Source: CAYNNP01 sp964398215 (lineage in GTDB: Bacteria > Planctomycetota > Planctomycetia > Pirellulales > Pirellulaceae). From it: a stretch of 15,472 bases of DNA. This document shows, one piece after another, positions 8,367 to 15,472 of this stretch. The position numbers and the translations under genes are program-made. The stretch's first letter is position 1. Every line of letters begins with the position of its first letter. The stretch spans positions 1 through 15,472 of the forward strand of contig CAYNNP010000157.1 of assembly GCA_964398215.1 (NCBI GenBank), given 5' to 3'. The notes beneath the pieces are model-generated. The model worked only from the letters and a program-made list of their open reading frames with translations, searched no databases and was not told where the DNA came from.

Positions 8367-8388
8367 GCGTTTGCTCGGTCCGGCCTAC
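8367..8388 (-). repeat. Dispersed intergenic repeat, abbreviated inverted copy 3
   Basis: On the minus strand it reads GTAGGCCGGACCGAGCAAAC and then GC, joining the two end blocks of copies 1 and 2 without the spacer. It is inverted relative to copy 2, so 8261-8388 could fold into a long imperfect stem-loop. The position downstream of the moaA stop codon would allow a role in 3'-end formation, but no T-tract is present. Confidence 0.5.
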
Positions 8389-8451
8389 ATAAAATCGCAA
8401 CCTCAAAACGACCTAGAATCAAACTGACTTGCCCAATCAGACGAAACCGAA

Positions 8452-9453
8452 TTAACCACCGATTGAGTACATTGGACGGTTTGGGGGGATAAAACCGGAC
8501 TCGTCGATGCCGTGACCCTGTCGCTTTTCTGACACACTCTTTTGCACAGCAGCGAGAATTGCCTCGTCATCGGCACCCATCCGCATCAAGTCCCGAATGG
8601 GCACTTCATCATTCGAGAACAAGCAATTGCGGATCGCACCATCGGCGGTCAACCGAATCCGGTTGCAGTCACCGCAAAACGGCGCGGTCACCGAACGAAT
8701 GATTCCAAGCCGTTGACCACTGGCCAAATAAAACTCTTCTGCTGGCTGTGACGCGACCGGGCGTTTGCCCTCAGTGACCTTGCCAAAATTACGCTCAACG
8801 ATTCCAAGTAATGCTTCGCCGGTCAACACACTCTCGCTATTCCAGCTTCGATCAGTGTCCAACGGCATGAACTCGATGAACCGCAGCGGCACATTCCGCT
8901 CACCAGCGAAACGGATCAAATCGACAATCTGCTGCTCAGAAATTCCACGGATCGCAATCGTATTTAGCTTCACCGAATCGAATCCAGCTTTGATGGCCGC
9001 ATCGATCCCCGCGATTACTTTGTCGACACCGCTCCGCCGCGAAATCTTCTGAAACGTTTCCTCATCCAACGTATCAAGACTAATGTTCACCCGCCGCAGC
9101 CCCGCACTTCGCAGCGACTCTGCATGCTCAGCCAACAAGATCCCGTTGGTTGTCAGTGAAAGATCCTTAAGACCATCGATCCCCGCCAGCATTCCAACCA
9201 ATCGCTCAAGTTCCCGGCGCACCAACGGCTCGCCACCCGTCAAACGAATGTCATCCACGCCAGCCCGTTGAACCAGAATGTTTGCAAATCGATACAACTC
9301 CTCGAAAGTCAACAGACGCTCGCGCGGCATGAACTGCGCGCCGGTTTCCGGCATGCAATAAAAGCAACGGATATTGCAGCGATCCGTCACACTCATACGC
9401 AAGCTTGTATGAACGCGTTGGAAAGAATCGCGGAGCTGGATTTTGTCGGTCAC
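8452..9453 (-). CDS. moaA: GTP 3',8-cyclase MoaA (molybdenum cofactor biosynthesis)
   Basis: 333-aa radical-SAM enzyme. With SAM and two [4Fe-4S] clusters, MoaA converts GTP to 3',8-cyclo-7,8-dihydro-GTP, which MoaC turns into cyclic pyranopterin monophosphate. The SAM-cluster motif is C26-x3-C30-x2-C33 within TDRCNIRCFYCMP. LTGGEPL is the SAM-binding GGE motif. The C-terminal GTP-binding cluster is C260-x2-C263-x13-C277, exact family spacing, in FCGDCNRIRLTADG. The protein ends in the conserved Gly-Gly (SIGG) and has the usual length. The start is GTG at 9453: an in-frame TGA lies 12 nt upstream, and the next ATG (residue 20) would cut into the family's N-terminal strand. It is the third gene of a minus-strand unit, 56 nt after an unknown gene. 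No other molybdenum-cofactor genes are in the window, so moaC, moaD and moaE must lie elsewhere. Confidence 0.97.
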   Translation of the reverse strand: MTDKIQLRDSFQRVHTSLRMSVTDRCNIRCFYCMPETGAQFMPRERLLTFEELYRFANILVQRAGVDDIRLTGGEPLVRRELERLVGMLAGIDGLKDLSLTTNGILLAEHAESLRSAGLRRVNISLDTLDEETFQKISRRSGVDKVIAGIDAAIKAGFDSVKLNTIAIRGISEQQIVDLIRFAGERNVPLRFIEFMPLDTDRSWNSESVLTGEALLGIVERNFGKVTEGKRPVASQPAEEFYLASGQRLGIIRSVTAPFCGDCNRIRLTADGAIRNCLFSNDEVPIRDLMRMGADDEAILAAVQKSVSEKRQGHGIDESGFIPPNRPMYSIGG

Positions 9454-9494
9454 AAAGAGTTTTCACTGAAGTAATGGTGCAGTTGTTGAAACAT

Positions 9495-9514
9495 GATAAC
9501 AAGGATGTGTTATC
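9495..9514. repeat. Perfect 7-bp inverted repeat over the stop codon before moaA
   Basis: GATAACA (9495-9501), a 6-nt loop and TGTTATC (9508-9514) form a perfect stem that includes the TAA stop (9510-9512) of the 237-aa gene. There is no T-tract after it in the minus direction, so it is not an intrinsic terminator. It could be an operator or a processing or attenuation hairpin between that gene and moaA. Confidence 0.45.
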
Positions 9515-10223
9515 GACTAGCACGGATTTTGGCGATCTCACCCGAAGTCGCAGGCCGGATGACTCGTCTCTTTATGAAATCCTCGCACTCCAGCAAATTC
9601 TGGTGTCTCGCTACCTCAATCAGATTCTCCGCAGCGACTTCGACAACCGGTGCGTCTCGGATCCGTTTCCGGTGTGCTGAATACAGCTTCTGTGGATCGT
9701 CGGTCGGGACCATTTTCCGATTCACGCCCACACGCGGATTTGGAAGCGTGGTTTTGGAAATCGTGAGCAACGAACCATCGTTGGCAAGAGAACTTACAAA
9801 TCCCATGTGACCGTCGTCGTTCAGCTTGCCCTCGGCTTTGACCACCGCCCGCAGCACAAAAAAATGCGACTTCCCATTGCCCCGAGTACTCATGGTCATC
9901 AAGGCAAGTGCGATCGGTCCGATTGCCGGCACCGTCGCATAGTAGTTCAGAAAGTAATCCATGCGTTCGAGTTTCGGACGCAAGGAATCAAAGTATTTCA
10001 TGATTCGCTTAGGAACTTGCTCGCCCTCGACCCGAACCAAGCGACGCGTTTCGGTTGCGAAAAAGGCCGGCGATTTCGTGCGAAAAACTTTGAACATTGC
10101 GATCGCCGTTAACCACTGCACAACCCCATCGCAGAGCGGCCGCAGTTCCATCACCGGGATGAAATTCAAGTCACCCGCCACAAACAATTCTCTTTCGTTC
10201 TCCGCTTCAGTACGTGTGCTCAC
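9510..10223 (-). CDS. Conserved-looking protein of unknown function, coupled to upstream gene
   Basis: 237-aa protein; I do not recognise the family. No signal peptide is visible. The chain is basic, with a short hydrophobic segment at about residues 96-111 (AIGPIALALMTM), too short to call a membrane helix confidently. The central and C-terminal parts look like a mixed alpha/beta fold with FFVLRAVVKAEGKL and the charged tail ending EIAKIRASR. The start is GTG at 10223-10221, and the GTGA overlap shares bases with the TGA stop of the 436-aa gene, a sign of translational coupling. CAGGAG at 10236-10231 is a good ribosome site that fixes this start. The stop lies 56 nt before moaA. The tight link to the upstream membrane protein suggests the two act together; a link to molybdenum cofactor is only positional. 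Confidence 0.8.
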   Translation of the reverse strand: MSTRTEAENERELFVAGDLNFIPVMELRPLCDGVVQWLTAIAMFKVFRTKSPAFFATETRRLVRVEGEQVPKRIMKYFDSLRPKLERMDYFLNYYATVPAIGPIALALMTMSTRGNGKSHFFVLRAVVKAEGKLNDDGHMGFVSSLANDGSLLTISKTTLPNPRVGVNRKMVPTDDPQKLYSAHRKRIRDAPVVEVAAENLIEVARHQNLLECEDFIKRRVIRPATSGEIAKIRASR

Positions 10224-11530
10224 CGAGTGTCTCCTGATTTGAATATTGGTTCGACAACTTCGCTGTTGGAATCAACGTACCCATCTATTTGCTCGTAGCT
10301 CGGCATGCCTGCGATCTTCAGCAGTTCATTCATACGAGAGATTCTTTCCTCGCGGCTCTTGGGACCAAACTCTGGTGTGTTGTCACGCATTTGTTGATGT
10401 TTGTCCAACACCGGTTTAATACCGTGCTTCAATTTCCCTAAGAACTTCTGTACCGCAAATACTGCGGCGATCCAAAGTATGGCTGCAAACAGAAACGGTC
10501 CTTTCCAGCTACCCGTGATCGCCCACACAATCGCGGCTGGAACCGAAAGCACCATCCCCAAGCAACCGTAGCCTCGCCACACAACACCACGTACACTCGA
10601 CTTAATCGTCTTCATCGCGTCGTCAAAACTAATTGGCTCGGTCATCACGGGAACGAAACTAGCCAAACACGCCATGTCGCTCATTTCGATATAGCTTTCC
10701 GATTCACCAGTGTGTTCAAGCTGCCTACGAAACCCATTGCGCTGCCAAACTTCAAGGCTCCATCCAGGCCATTGTTTCTGATTAAAGTGAAACCATTCTG
10801 GTAACCCTAGTGGAAACGACCACGCGTGAATCGTTTGATTGGTGACGTCAATCAGCAGCCCTCGCGAACACTCCAGTTCTGGCGGCGGATCAGCATGCTC
10901 GAAAGAATCCAATTGCTGCAAGAAGCTGGGGCCGAATTCTTCCAGTGCAGTCAGTAGATTGTCTCCGAAAAAGTGGACATGCTGTTTTTCGATGCGGACG
11001 CTTACCCACCAGTCATCATCTTCGATGCACCGTCTGAGTTCGTCTTCGTAGCTATCCGATTGGACAACCAACCCGCGAAAATCAACTTGGTTGTCAGAGT
11101 CGGAATCAGCTTCGTCGTCTTGCTCGCCCGACGTGGTTGCAAAGTCATTTCCCAATTTGGCATCAATCGGGGCAACCGAAGAACCTGCTGCCTTTGCCAA
11201 TGCCTGATGGCTGAGCGTGGAGAGCCGCACATCAAATCCTTGCCATGCTGCGGTAACCAACTGCTCCAGCAATTCCATCTGATAAGGCGCTACGAAGGGA
11301 ACGTCACCGCCAATCAAGGTCAAGCACCGTTGATCTCGGTTGATGACCGCAGCACACATGATCTCGCTTTCGGGAGGCCAAGCGTCAACGGGGTCGACTT
11401 TGGCTTCCACCGAATCCACAACCGACTCGCCCCAAACCAGGCATGCCGGAAATTCAGAGCCCTCGCCATAAAAAACATACGATCGCGTTTGACCAGATTC
11501 CGTGCATATCAACAGGCCAATTTGACGCAT
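10220..11530 (-). CDS. Two-helix membrane protein of unknown function
   Basis: 436-aa protein of unrecognised family. Two adjacent hydrophobic helices, about residues 321-341 (CLGMVLSVPAAIVWAI) and 344-365 (FLFAAILWIAAVFAV), form a hairpin whose connecting loop is only TGSWKGP, so the long N-terminal part and the charged C-terminal tail are on the same side, most likely cytoplasmic. Residues 1-110 and about 150-300 are Trp-rich globular regions (for example DDDWWVSVRIEK and EWFHFNQKQWPGW), separated by an acidic linker (GEQDDEADSDSDN). No catalytic motif was seen. The ATG at 11530 is preceded by purine-rich GGGGCGGA with poor spacing. It is the first gene of the minus-strand unit and overlaps the next gene by 4 nt (GTGA). 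Confidence 0.82.
   Translation of the reverse strand: MRQIGLLICTESGQTRSYVFYGEGSEFPACLVWGESVVDSVEAKVDPVDAWPPESEIMCAAVINRDQRCLTLIGGDVPFVAPYQMELLEQLVTAAWQGFDVRLSTLSHQALAKAAGSSVAPIDAKLGNDFATTSGEQDDEADSDSDNQVDFRGLVVQSDSYEDELRRCIEDDDWWVSVRIEKQHVHFFGDNLLTALEEFGPSFLQQLDSFEHADPPPELECSRGLLIDVTNQTIHAWSFPLGLPEWFHFNQKQWPGWSLEVWQRNGFRRQLEHTGESESYIEMSDMACLASFVPVMTEPISFDDAMKTIKSSVRGVVWRGYGCLGMVLSVPAAIVWAITGSWKGPFLFAAILWIAAVFAVQKFLGKLKHGIKPVLDKHQQMRDNTPEFGPKSREERISRMNELLKIAGMPSYEQIDGYVDSNSEVVEPIFKSGDTR
10231..10236 (-). promoter_or_regulatory. Ribosome binding site for the GTG-started 237-aa gene
   Basis: Minus-strand CAGGAG sits 7 nt before the GTG at 10223, inside the 3' end of the upstream gene. It supports GTG, not a downstream ATG, as the start and indicates reinitiation across the GTGA overlap. 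Confidence 0.6.
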
Positions 11531-11664
11531 TCCGCCCCAATCGTGGTTGGAGTCCTCCTGAAAACATTACTTTTCTCAATTTAGCAAACAGACCCAATTT
11601 ACCCCACCGAGAGTGACTCTTTGTACACTACGCAATGGCGGGGCACGCATGGCCACCAAACAAA

Positions 11665-11676
11665 GTAGAATTCTAC
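11665..11676. promoter_or_regulatory. 12-bp perfect palindrome, candidate operator
   Basis: GTAGAATTCTAC is a perfect palindrome midway in the 275-nt region between the divergent 436-aa gene and the DUF1800 gene. Its position, about 36 nt upstream of a TATGAT hexamer, suits a dimeric regulator acting on one or both genes. The regulator is unknown, and chance cannot be excluded for a single site. Confidence 0.35.
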
Positions 11677-11712
11677 CCCGATTTACGCTTTATTTGCGCA
11701 CAGTGGACGCGA

Positions 11713-11718
11713 TATGAT
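11713..11718 (+). promoter_or_regulatory. Candidate -10 element for the DUF1800-DUF1501 operon
   Basis: TATGAT matches five of six bases of the sigma-70 -10 consensus and lies 87 nt before the preferred ATG of the DUF1800 gene. The -35 region at the right spacing (11690-11695, TTATTT) is poor, so this is tentative. The rest of 11531-11805 holds the palindrome at 11665-11676 and no gene. Confidence 0.3.
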
Positions 11719-11805
11719 CTTTAGCGTTGGGTTGACACTTGGTTTTCGAATTCGGTGGCCGCGCCAACTTCTTTTCACCTATCCCAAAACTCACGGGGAT
11801 CTTTG

Positions 11806-13701
11806 ATGAAACATCAGCAACCTAGACGTGTTCTCTTCATCGCTTTAATGATGTTGGTAGCAACAGTAGCTGGAACTCTTCTCGATTCAGCCAGCGCAGG
11901 AAACTTTCCGGCAGAAAGTAGTCGCGACGTCCGAAAAATTCGGAACGATATCCGAGCGGCGCAGTTCTTATCTAAGGCGACCTTTGGTCCCGACCAAGAA
12001 TCCATCGACGAACTCTCAGCCCGAATCAGCCAAATCGGTTATCGGCGTGCTGTTCGCGAGTGGATCGACAATCAATTCGCTTTGCCAGCTTCGTCTCAGT
12101 TCGACACATCGCGCGAGATCATCGCGCAAGACGGCCGAGTTCATAATGAGCAAGGTGTTAGTGTTTCTCTGTACCGCTATCAAGCTTGGTGGCACAACGC
12201 AATCCGCGGCGAAGACCAATTGCGTCAACGGGTTGCTTGGGCACTGTCACAGATCTTTGTGATCAGCGACATAGTTGGAACCTTTAACAATGATGACGAT
12301 CGAGACAAAGGCGATGGCGAACGCACAATCGCTGACTGGGAAGGCATGGGGCAATACTATGACATGCTTGCCAGCCACGCAGACGGTAACTACCGGGATC
12401 TGCTAGAGGACGTGACACTCCACCCCAACATGGGTCTCTATCTCAGTTCGGTTCGAAATCGTAAAGCGAACCTTGGGCTGGGACGTTTTCCCGATGAAAA
12501 CTACGCACGCGAAATCATGCAACTGTTCTCGGTTGGGCTGTACCACCTTGAAGTCGACGGACGTTTGAAACTCGATTCAAGTGGAAACCTAATTCCAACT
12601 TACGACAACAGCGGTATCCGTGAACTCGCGCGTGTGTTCACCGGTTTTCGATACGCCCACAATACCAATACCACTAGCCTGTTTACGGGAACCAACCTGG
12701 GCGACCCAATGCAAATGTTGGCATTGGAGCATGACAATAACTTTAACTACAGCGAAGATCCCAACGCTCCTAACAGCAAGACAATTCTTGGCGTCACGCT
12801 ATCTCCGCTCGCATCGCCGCTGACAAATGAGGCCGCGATGGCAGAAGTCCGCGAAGCACTGGATGTCATTGCCGATCATCCAAACGTTGCACCGTTCATT
12901 TCCCGCCGTCTTATTCAGCGGTTGGTCAAATCGAACCCATCGCGAGCCTACATCCGGCGCGTCTCCCGCGTTTTCAATGACAACGGACGCGGCGAACGTG
13001 GCGACATGAAAGCCGTCATCACTGCAATCTTGACCGATTCGGAACTATACCGTGGCCAAAGATTGGTTCGCAAAAGCAACCCGCTTCGCGTCGAAGTCAT
13101 CGCTCGAGGCACTGAGTACAGTCGCCTCAAGGAACCAATCAACCGCGTCACTTCCTTGATTCGCGCGATGAGACCAACGACCAGTAATCCTGACGGTTAC
13201 TTCATGTTGTCACACTCGATTCGCGATGACATCGGGCAACTGCCCTTCAGGGCTCCCTCGGTATTCAACTTCTACCTACCAGACTACCAACCGCCAGGAC
13301 TGGCCGGAGTTGTGCCGTCGCGCCGAAACCCCTACGAAGCCTTGTATGCTCCTGAGTTTGAAGTCCTCACTGCCGTGACCGGCAACCGAACTCTCAATCG
13401 CTTCAAAACCTTCTGTAGGAATCGCTACGTTCAGTACAACATGCGGGTTGGCACCTGCCGAATCACGTTCAACTTGGACGAAGAACTCGAATTGGCCAAG
13501 AACCTCGACAACATCGATGAAATTCTTCAAAGATTCGATCTGCTGCTTTGTAGCGGTACGCTCAGCGAACAAACGAAAAATGACATCAAGACTGCAGTCA
13601 ACGCCTACACCGCCGGTCGTGACGATTGGTACATAGGCCGCGTCGAAGAAATTCTCAATGCGGTCGTGACCCTTTCGCCAGACTGTTTGATCGAAGAGTA
13701 G
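11806..13701 (+). CDS. DUF1800 family exported protein
   Basis: 631-aa protein of the DUF1800 family, whose biochemical role is not established. I chose the ATG at 11806 because a standard Sec signal peptide starts there (MKHQQPRR, then a hydrophobic core FIALMMLVATVAGTLL, probable cleavage after ASA), with GGGG at 11795-11798 as a weak ribosome site. A GTG at 11755 would add 17 residues with no role. Family landmarks are AAQFLSKATFG (about 51-61), the central NYAREIMQLFSVGLY (about 232-246), the GFRYA region after IRELARVFTG, FISRRLIQRLVKSNP (about 364-378), and QLPFRAPSVFNFYLPDY (about 478-494). The C-terminus, about 500-631, includes three cysteines (FCRNR, GTCR, LLCSG) and the usual closing helices. 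DUF1800 genes commonly precede a DUF1501 gene, as here (94 nt gap). The pair probably acts outside the cytoplasmic membrane. Confidence 0.93.
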   Translation: MKHQQPRRVLFIALMMLVATVAGTLLDSASAGNFPAESSRDVRKIRNDIRAAQFLSKATFGPDQESIDELSARISQIGYRRAVREWIDNQFALPASSQFDTSREIIAQDGRVHNEQGVSVSLYRYQAWWHNAIRGEDQLRQRVAWALSQIFVISDIVGTFNNDDDRDKGDGERTIADWEGMGQYYDMLASHADGNYRDLLEDVTLHPNMGLYLSSVRNRKANLGLGRFPDENYAREIMQLFSVGLYHLEVDGRLKLDSSGNLIPTYDNSGIRELARVFTGFRYAHNTNTTSLFTGTNLGDPMQMLALEHDNNFNYSEDPNAPNSKTILGVTLSPLASPLTNEAAMAEVREALDVIADHPNVAPFISRRLIQRLVKSNPSRAYIRRVSRVFNDNGRGERGDMKAVITAILTDSELYRGQRLVRKSNPLRVEVIARGTEYSRLKEPINRVTSLIRAMRPTTSNPDGYFMLSHSIRDDIGQLPFRAPSVFNFYLPDYQPPGLAGVVPSRRNPYEALYAPEFEVLTAVTGNRTLNRFKTFCRNRYVQYNMRVGTCRITFNLDEELELAKNLDNIDEILQRFDLLLCSGTLSEQTKNDIKTAVNAYTAGRDDWYIGRVEEILNAVVTLSPDCLIEE

Positions 13702-13795
13702 TTTGACTCGCGCAACATCTCAGTAAATCCAATGGCTGCTCAAAACAGCACGCCACTTTTCAAAATAACCTACCTCCGAATCCGGAGACCTTGTC

Positions 13796-15370
13796 ATGAA
13801 GAAAGAAGATAAAGGCTTTTATGCCAGCCGACGTGAATTGCTAAAAGCAGCTGGTGGTTGCTCCATGATGTCGGGCGTATCAATGCTCTCGACCTACCTT
13901 TCACTGCAAGCCACCAATGCGGTCGCAGCCGACTACAACCCGACGGACTACAAAGCGATCGTATGTCTGTTTCTGACCGGCGGAAACGATTCGTACAATA
14001 TGCTGACGCCGTACGATGGTGAAGGCTCAGGCGATGTGCTGAATACACCCTCCGTGTCCGGTGACTACGGCGGATACTATTCAATCCGTGGTGGGGTTGA
14101 TGACGGAACGATCAACGCCGGTGGACTTGCACTCAGCAAAGCACAATTGACTCAGCTCGCGGATCCCGTGACCGGACGAAGCCATGGCTTGCACCCATCG
14201 ATGTCCCACGAAGCAGGCGTGGACCCCACCGACCCATCGTACAACCCTAGCGACCACGGTGTCGCTCGGTTGTACAACGACAACAAACTGAATTTTGTTT
14301 GCAATATCGGATCGCTGCTCGAGCGAACTGATATGGCAAGCTACGACGCAAGGACAAACCTACCGCTTGGACTCTTTTCGCACGCCGACCTGGTCCGCCA
14401 CTGGCAAACAGGCGTTCCAGATTCAAGAACACAACTGACCGGATGGGGCGGACGATTGGCGGACTGTATGCAGCAAGCCAATACTAACCCCGTTATTTCG
14501 TCCAATATATCTATCAACGGAGTCAACGTTTTCCAAACCGGTGGCACCGTGATTCCCTATTCGATCGGGACCAGTGGCGCCACCGTGGTTACAAACTACC
14601 ACACCGACTACGCGACCGTGAATCGTAACCACCAGGATCGCATTTTTAGCCACATGGTTGAAAGCTCACTGGGGCGTCAGTACCCAGGCAATTTGATGTC
14701 CGAGGCGCTCGCTAGCCAGAGCATGAATGCGATCCAAGCAGCCGTTGACTTCAATGCCGCGGCAGACGCAGTGAACATCACCACTGAATTTCAAAATGAA
14801 TTGCTCAGCAACAGAATGAAGATGCTGGCCAAGGTCATTGGTGCGTCCAGCACACTTGGCCACAGGCGTCAGATCTTCTTTGTCACCGAAGGCGGCTGGG
14901 ACAACCACAACAATCTGATGACTCAGCAACCACTGAACCTTGCTGACGTAAGCGCCGCGATGAAATCATTCTACGACGCGACCGTCGAACTCGGGATGGA
15001 AAACAACGTGGTGACTTTCACAGCCTCAGACTTCGCTCGTACCCTGACCTCCAACGGGCAAGGTAGCGACCACGGTTGGGGCGGAAACCAAATGGTAATG
15101 GGTGGCGCTGTTGATGGCGGCAGTATGAAAGGCTTTTCAACAACACCGTCTGGCCCGTACCCAATCTTTGACCCCAGCCAAGGCGGACTATCGCCTCTCG
15201 ATACGGGCCGCGGTCGCCTGATCCCAACGACATCAGTCGACGAGCTAGCTGCCGATCTCGCCATGTGGTTTGGAGTCTCCAACAATGAAGACTTGGAACT
15301 GATCCTGCCGAACATCCGTCGCTTCTATTCATCAAGCGAAACTGAATCACCACTCGGCTTGTTCACGTAA
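13796..15370 (+). CDS. DUF1501 family Tat-exported protein (DUF1800 partner type)
   Basis: 524-aa DUF1501 protein, alkaline-phosphatase/sulfatase-like fold by family. The twin-arginine signal is SRRELLKAAGG (R12-R13) followed by a hydrophobic stretch ending near AVAAD (about residue 43). Landmarks are FLTGGNDSYNML (G62-G63-N64-D65-S66), GGWDNH with D369 and H371, SDFART with D412, and DHGWGG with D425-H426. These differ from the 471-aa paralogue at 4926, which has WDAH, SEFGRTP and DHHKD: the acidic residue is Asp instead of Glu and the block after DH is GWGG, both typical of the subfamily paired with DUF1800. GGAG at 13784-13787, 8 nt before the ATG, is a good ribosome site. The 94-nt gap after DUF1800 has no strong terminator, so the two are probably one operon. 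The protein ends intact (PNIRRF, then a 13-residue tail) just before a terminator. The substrate is unknown. Confidence 0.93.
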   Translation: MKKEDKGFYASRRELLKAAGGCSMMSGVSMLSTYLSLQATNAVAADYNPTDYKAIVCLFLTGGNDSYNMLTPYDGEGSGDVLNTPSVSGDYGGYYSIRGGVDDGTINAGGLALSKAQLTQLADPVTGRSHGLHPSMSHEAGVDPTDPSYNPSDHGVARLYNDNKLNFVCNIGSLLERTDMASYDARTNLPLGLFSHADLVRHWQTGVPDSRTQLTGWGGRLADCMQQANTNPVISSNISINGVNVFQTGGTVIPYSIGTSGATVVTNYHTDYATVNRNHQDRIFSHMVESSLGRQYPGNLMSEALASQSMNAIQAAVDFNAAADAVNITTEFQNELLSNRMKMLAKVIGASSTLGHRRQIFFVTEGGWDNHNNLMTQQPLNLADVSAAMKSFYDATVELGMENNVVTFTASDFARTLTSNGQGSDHGWGGNQMVMGGAVDGGSMKGFSTTPSGPYPIFDPSQGGLSPLDTGRGRLIPTTSVDELAADLAMWFGVSNNEDLELILPNIRRFYSSSETESPLGLFT

Positions 15371-15381
15371 GAGCAAAACTG

Positions 15382-15401
15382 CCGATGGCGTAAGCGATCG
15401 G
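15382..15401. repeat. Short hairpin with a GTAA tetraloop, REP-like
   Basis: CCGAT (15382-15386) pairs with ATCGG (15397-15401), then after one G-G mismatch GC pairs with GC, closing a GTAA (GNRA-type) loop. It sits 12 nt after the stop of the DUF1501 gene and before the terminator. It resembles the short hairpins common after genes in related genomes from memory, but only one copy is in this window. Confidence 0.45.
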
Positions 15402-15420
15402 AAACGATTGATTTCCAAAA

Positions 15421-15470
15421 AAAGCCCGGAGAGCACAACTTATTGTGCCGTCCTCCGGGCTAATTTTTTG
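15421..15470 (+). terminator. Strong intrinsic terminator of the DUF1800-DUF1501 operon
   Basis: AGCCCGGAG (15423-15431) pairs with CTCCGGGCT (15453-15461). An inner stem of GCACAA (15433-15438) with TTGTGC (15443-15448) encloses loop CTTA, with an asymmetric internal loop between the stems. Six T's follow at 15464-15469. An A-run precedes the stem, so it could work weakly in the reverse direction too. Confidence 0.9.
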
Positions 15471-15472
15471 TT

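Noticed and set aside
8232..8492. 86-aa plus-strand open frame after the zinc-ribbon gene start
   Set aside because: It runs through two copies of the intergenic repeat and into the 3' end of moaA, has no ribosome site and no protein-like pattern.
11732..11737. Perfect TTGACA -35 hexamer
   Set aside because: No -10-like hexamer follows at 15-19 nt spacing (the sequence there is GGTGGCC), so it is probably chance.
11755..11805. GTG start giving a 17-residue longer DUF1800 protein
   Set aside because: The extension is polar and would bury the Sec signal peptide that begins exactly at the ATG at 11806.
13721..13750. Small GCTG/CAGC stem between DUF1800 and DUF1501
   Set aside because: A 4-bp stem without a T-tract is too weak to be a terminator, and the two genes are better read as one operon.
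1..15472. CRISPR arrays, tRNA, rRNA, insertion sequences, prophage or toxin-antitoxin genes
   Set aside because: No regularly spaced repeats, cloverleaf-like sequences, transposase motifs or small paired genes were seen on reading both strands.

Overview
The window looks like a chromosomal segment of a planctomycete, most likely of the Pirellulaceae/Rhodopirellula type. The main evidence is a PSD1-type protein (PSCyt1 + DUF1549 + DUF1553) followed by a DUF1501 protein, a pairing massively expanded in Planctomycetota. Moderate GC, frequent GTG starts, weak or absent Shine-Dalgarno sites and short dispersed GC-rich intergenic repeats fit this. The assignment is by family recognition, not by a database match.

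Layout, left to right. (1) 1-205 is non-coding and holds one copy of a dispersed repeat. (2) 206-1771 (+) encodes a cytosolic protein with the sequence signatures of a very divergent BshC-like (bacillithiol cysteine-adding) protein. (3) 1875-6341 (+) is a two-gene operon: a Sec-exported cytochrome-c-like PSD1 protein with an internal discoidin-like insert, then a Tat-exported DUF1501 protein 9 nt downstream. (4) 6362-8164 (-) converges on this operon; both stop codons lie inside one hairpin. It encodes a zinc-ribbon, single-pass membrane protein with a Pro-rich repeat stalk. (5) 8165-8451 is non-coding, with two inverted copies of the dispersed repeat. (6) 8452-11530 (-) is a likely three-gene unit: a membrane protein of unknown function, a second unknown protein translationally coupled to it through a GTGA overlap, and the molybdenum-cofactor enzyme MoaA. 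(7) 11531-11805 is a divergent control region with a 12-bp perfect palindrome. (8) 11806-15370 (+) is a second exported pair, DUF1800 followed by a different subfamily of DUF1501, closed by a hairpin and a strong intrinsic terminator at the right edge.

The most notable theme is that two independent 'large Sec-exported protein + Tat-exported DUF1501' modules lie within 14 kb. They use different partners (PSD1 versus DUF1800) and different DUF1501 subfamilies. DUF1501 proteins have the alkaline-phosphatase/sulfatase-like fold, so each pair may be an extracytoplasmic two-component machine, but the substrate is not visible from the sequence. No tRNA, rRNA, CRISPR array, insertion sequence or phage gene was seen.
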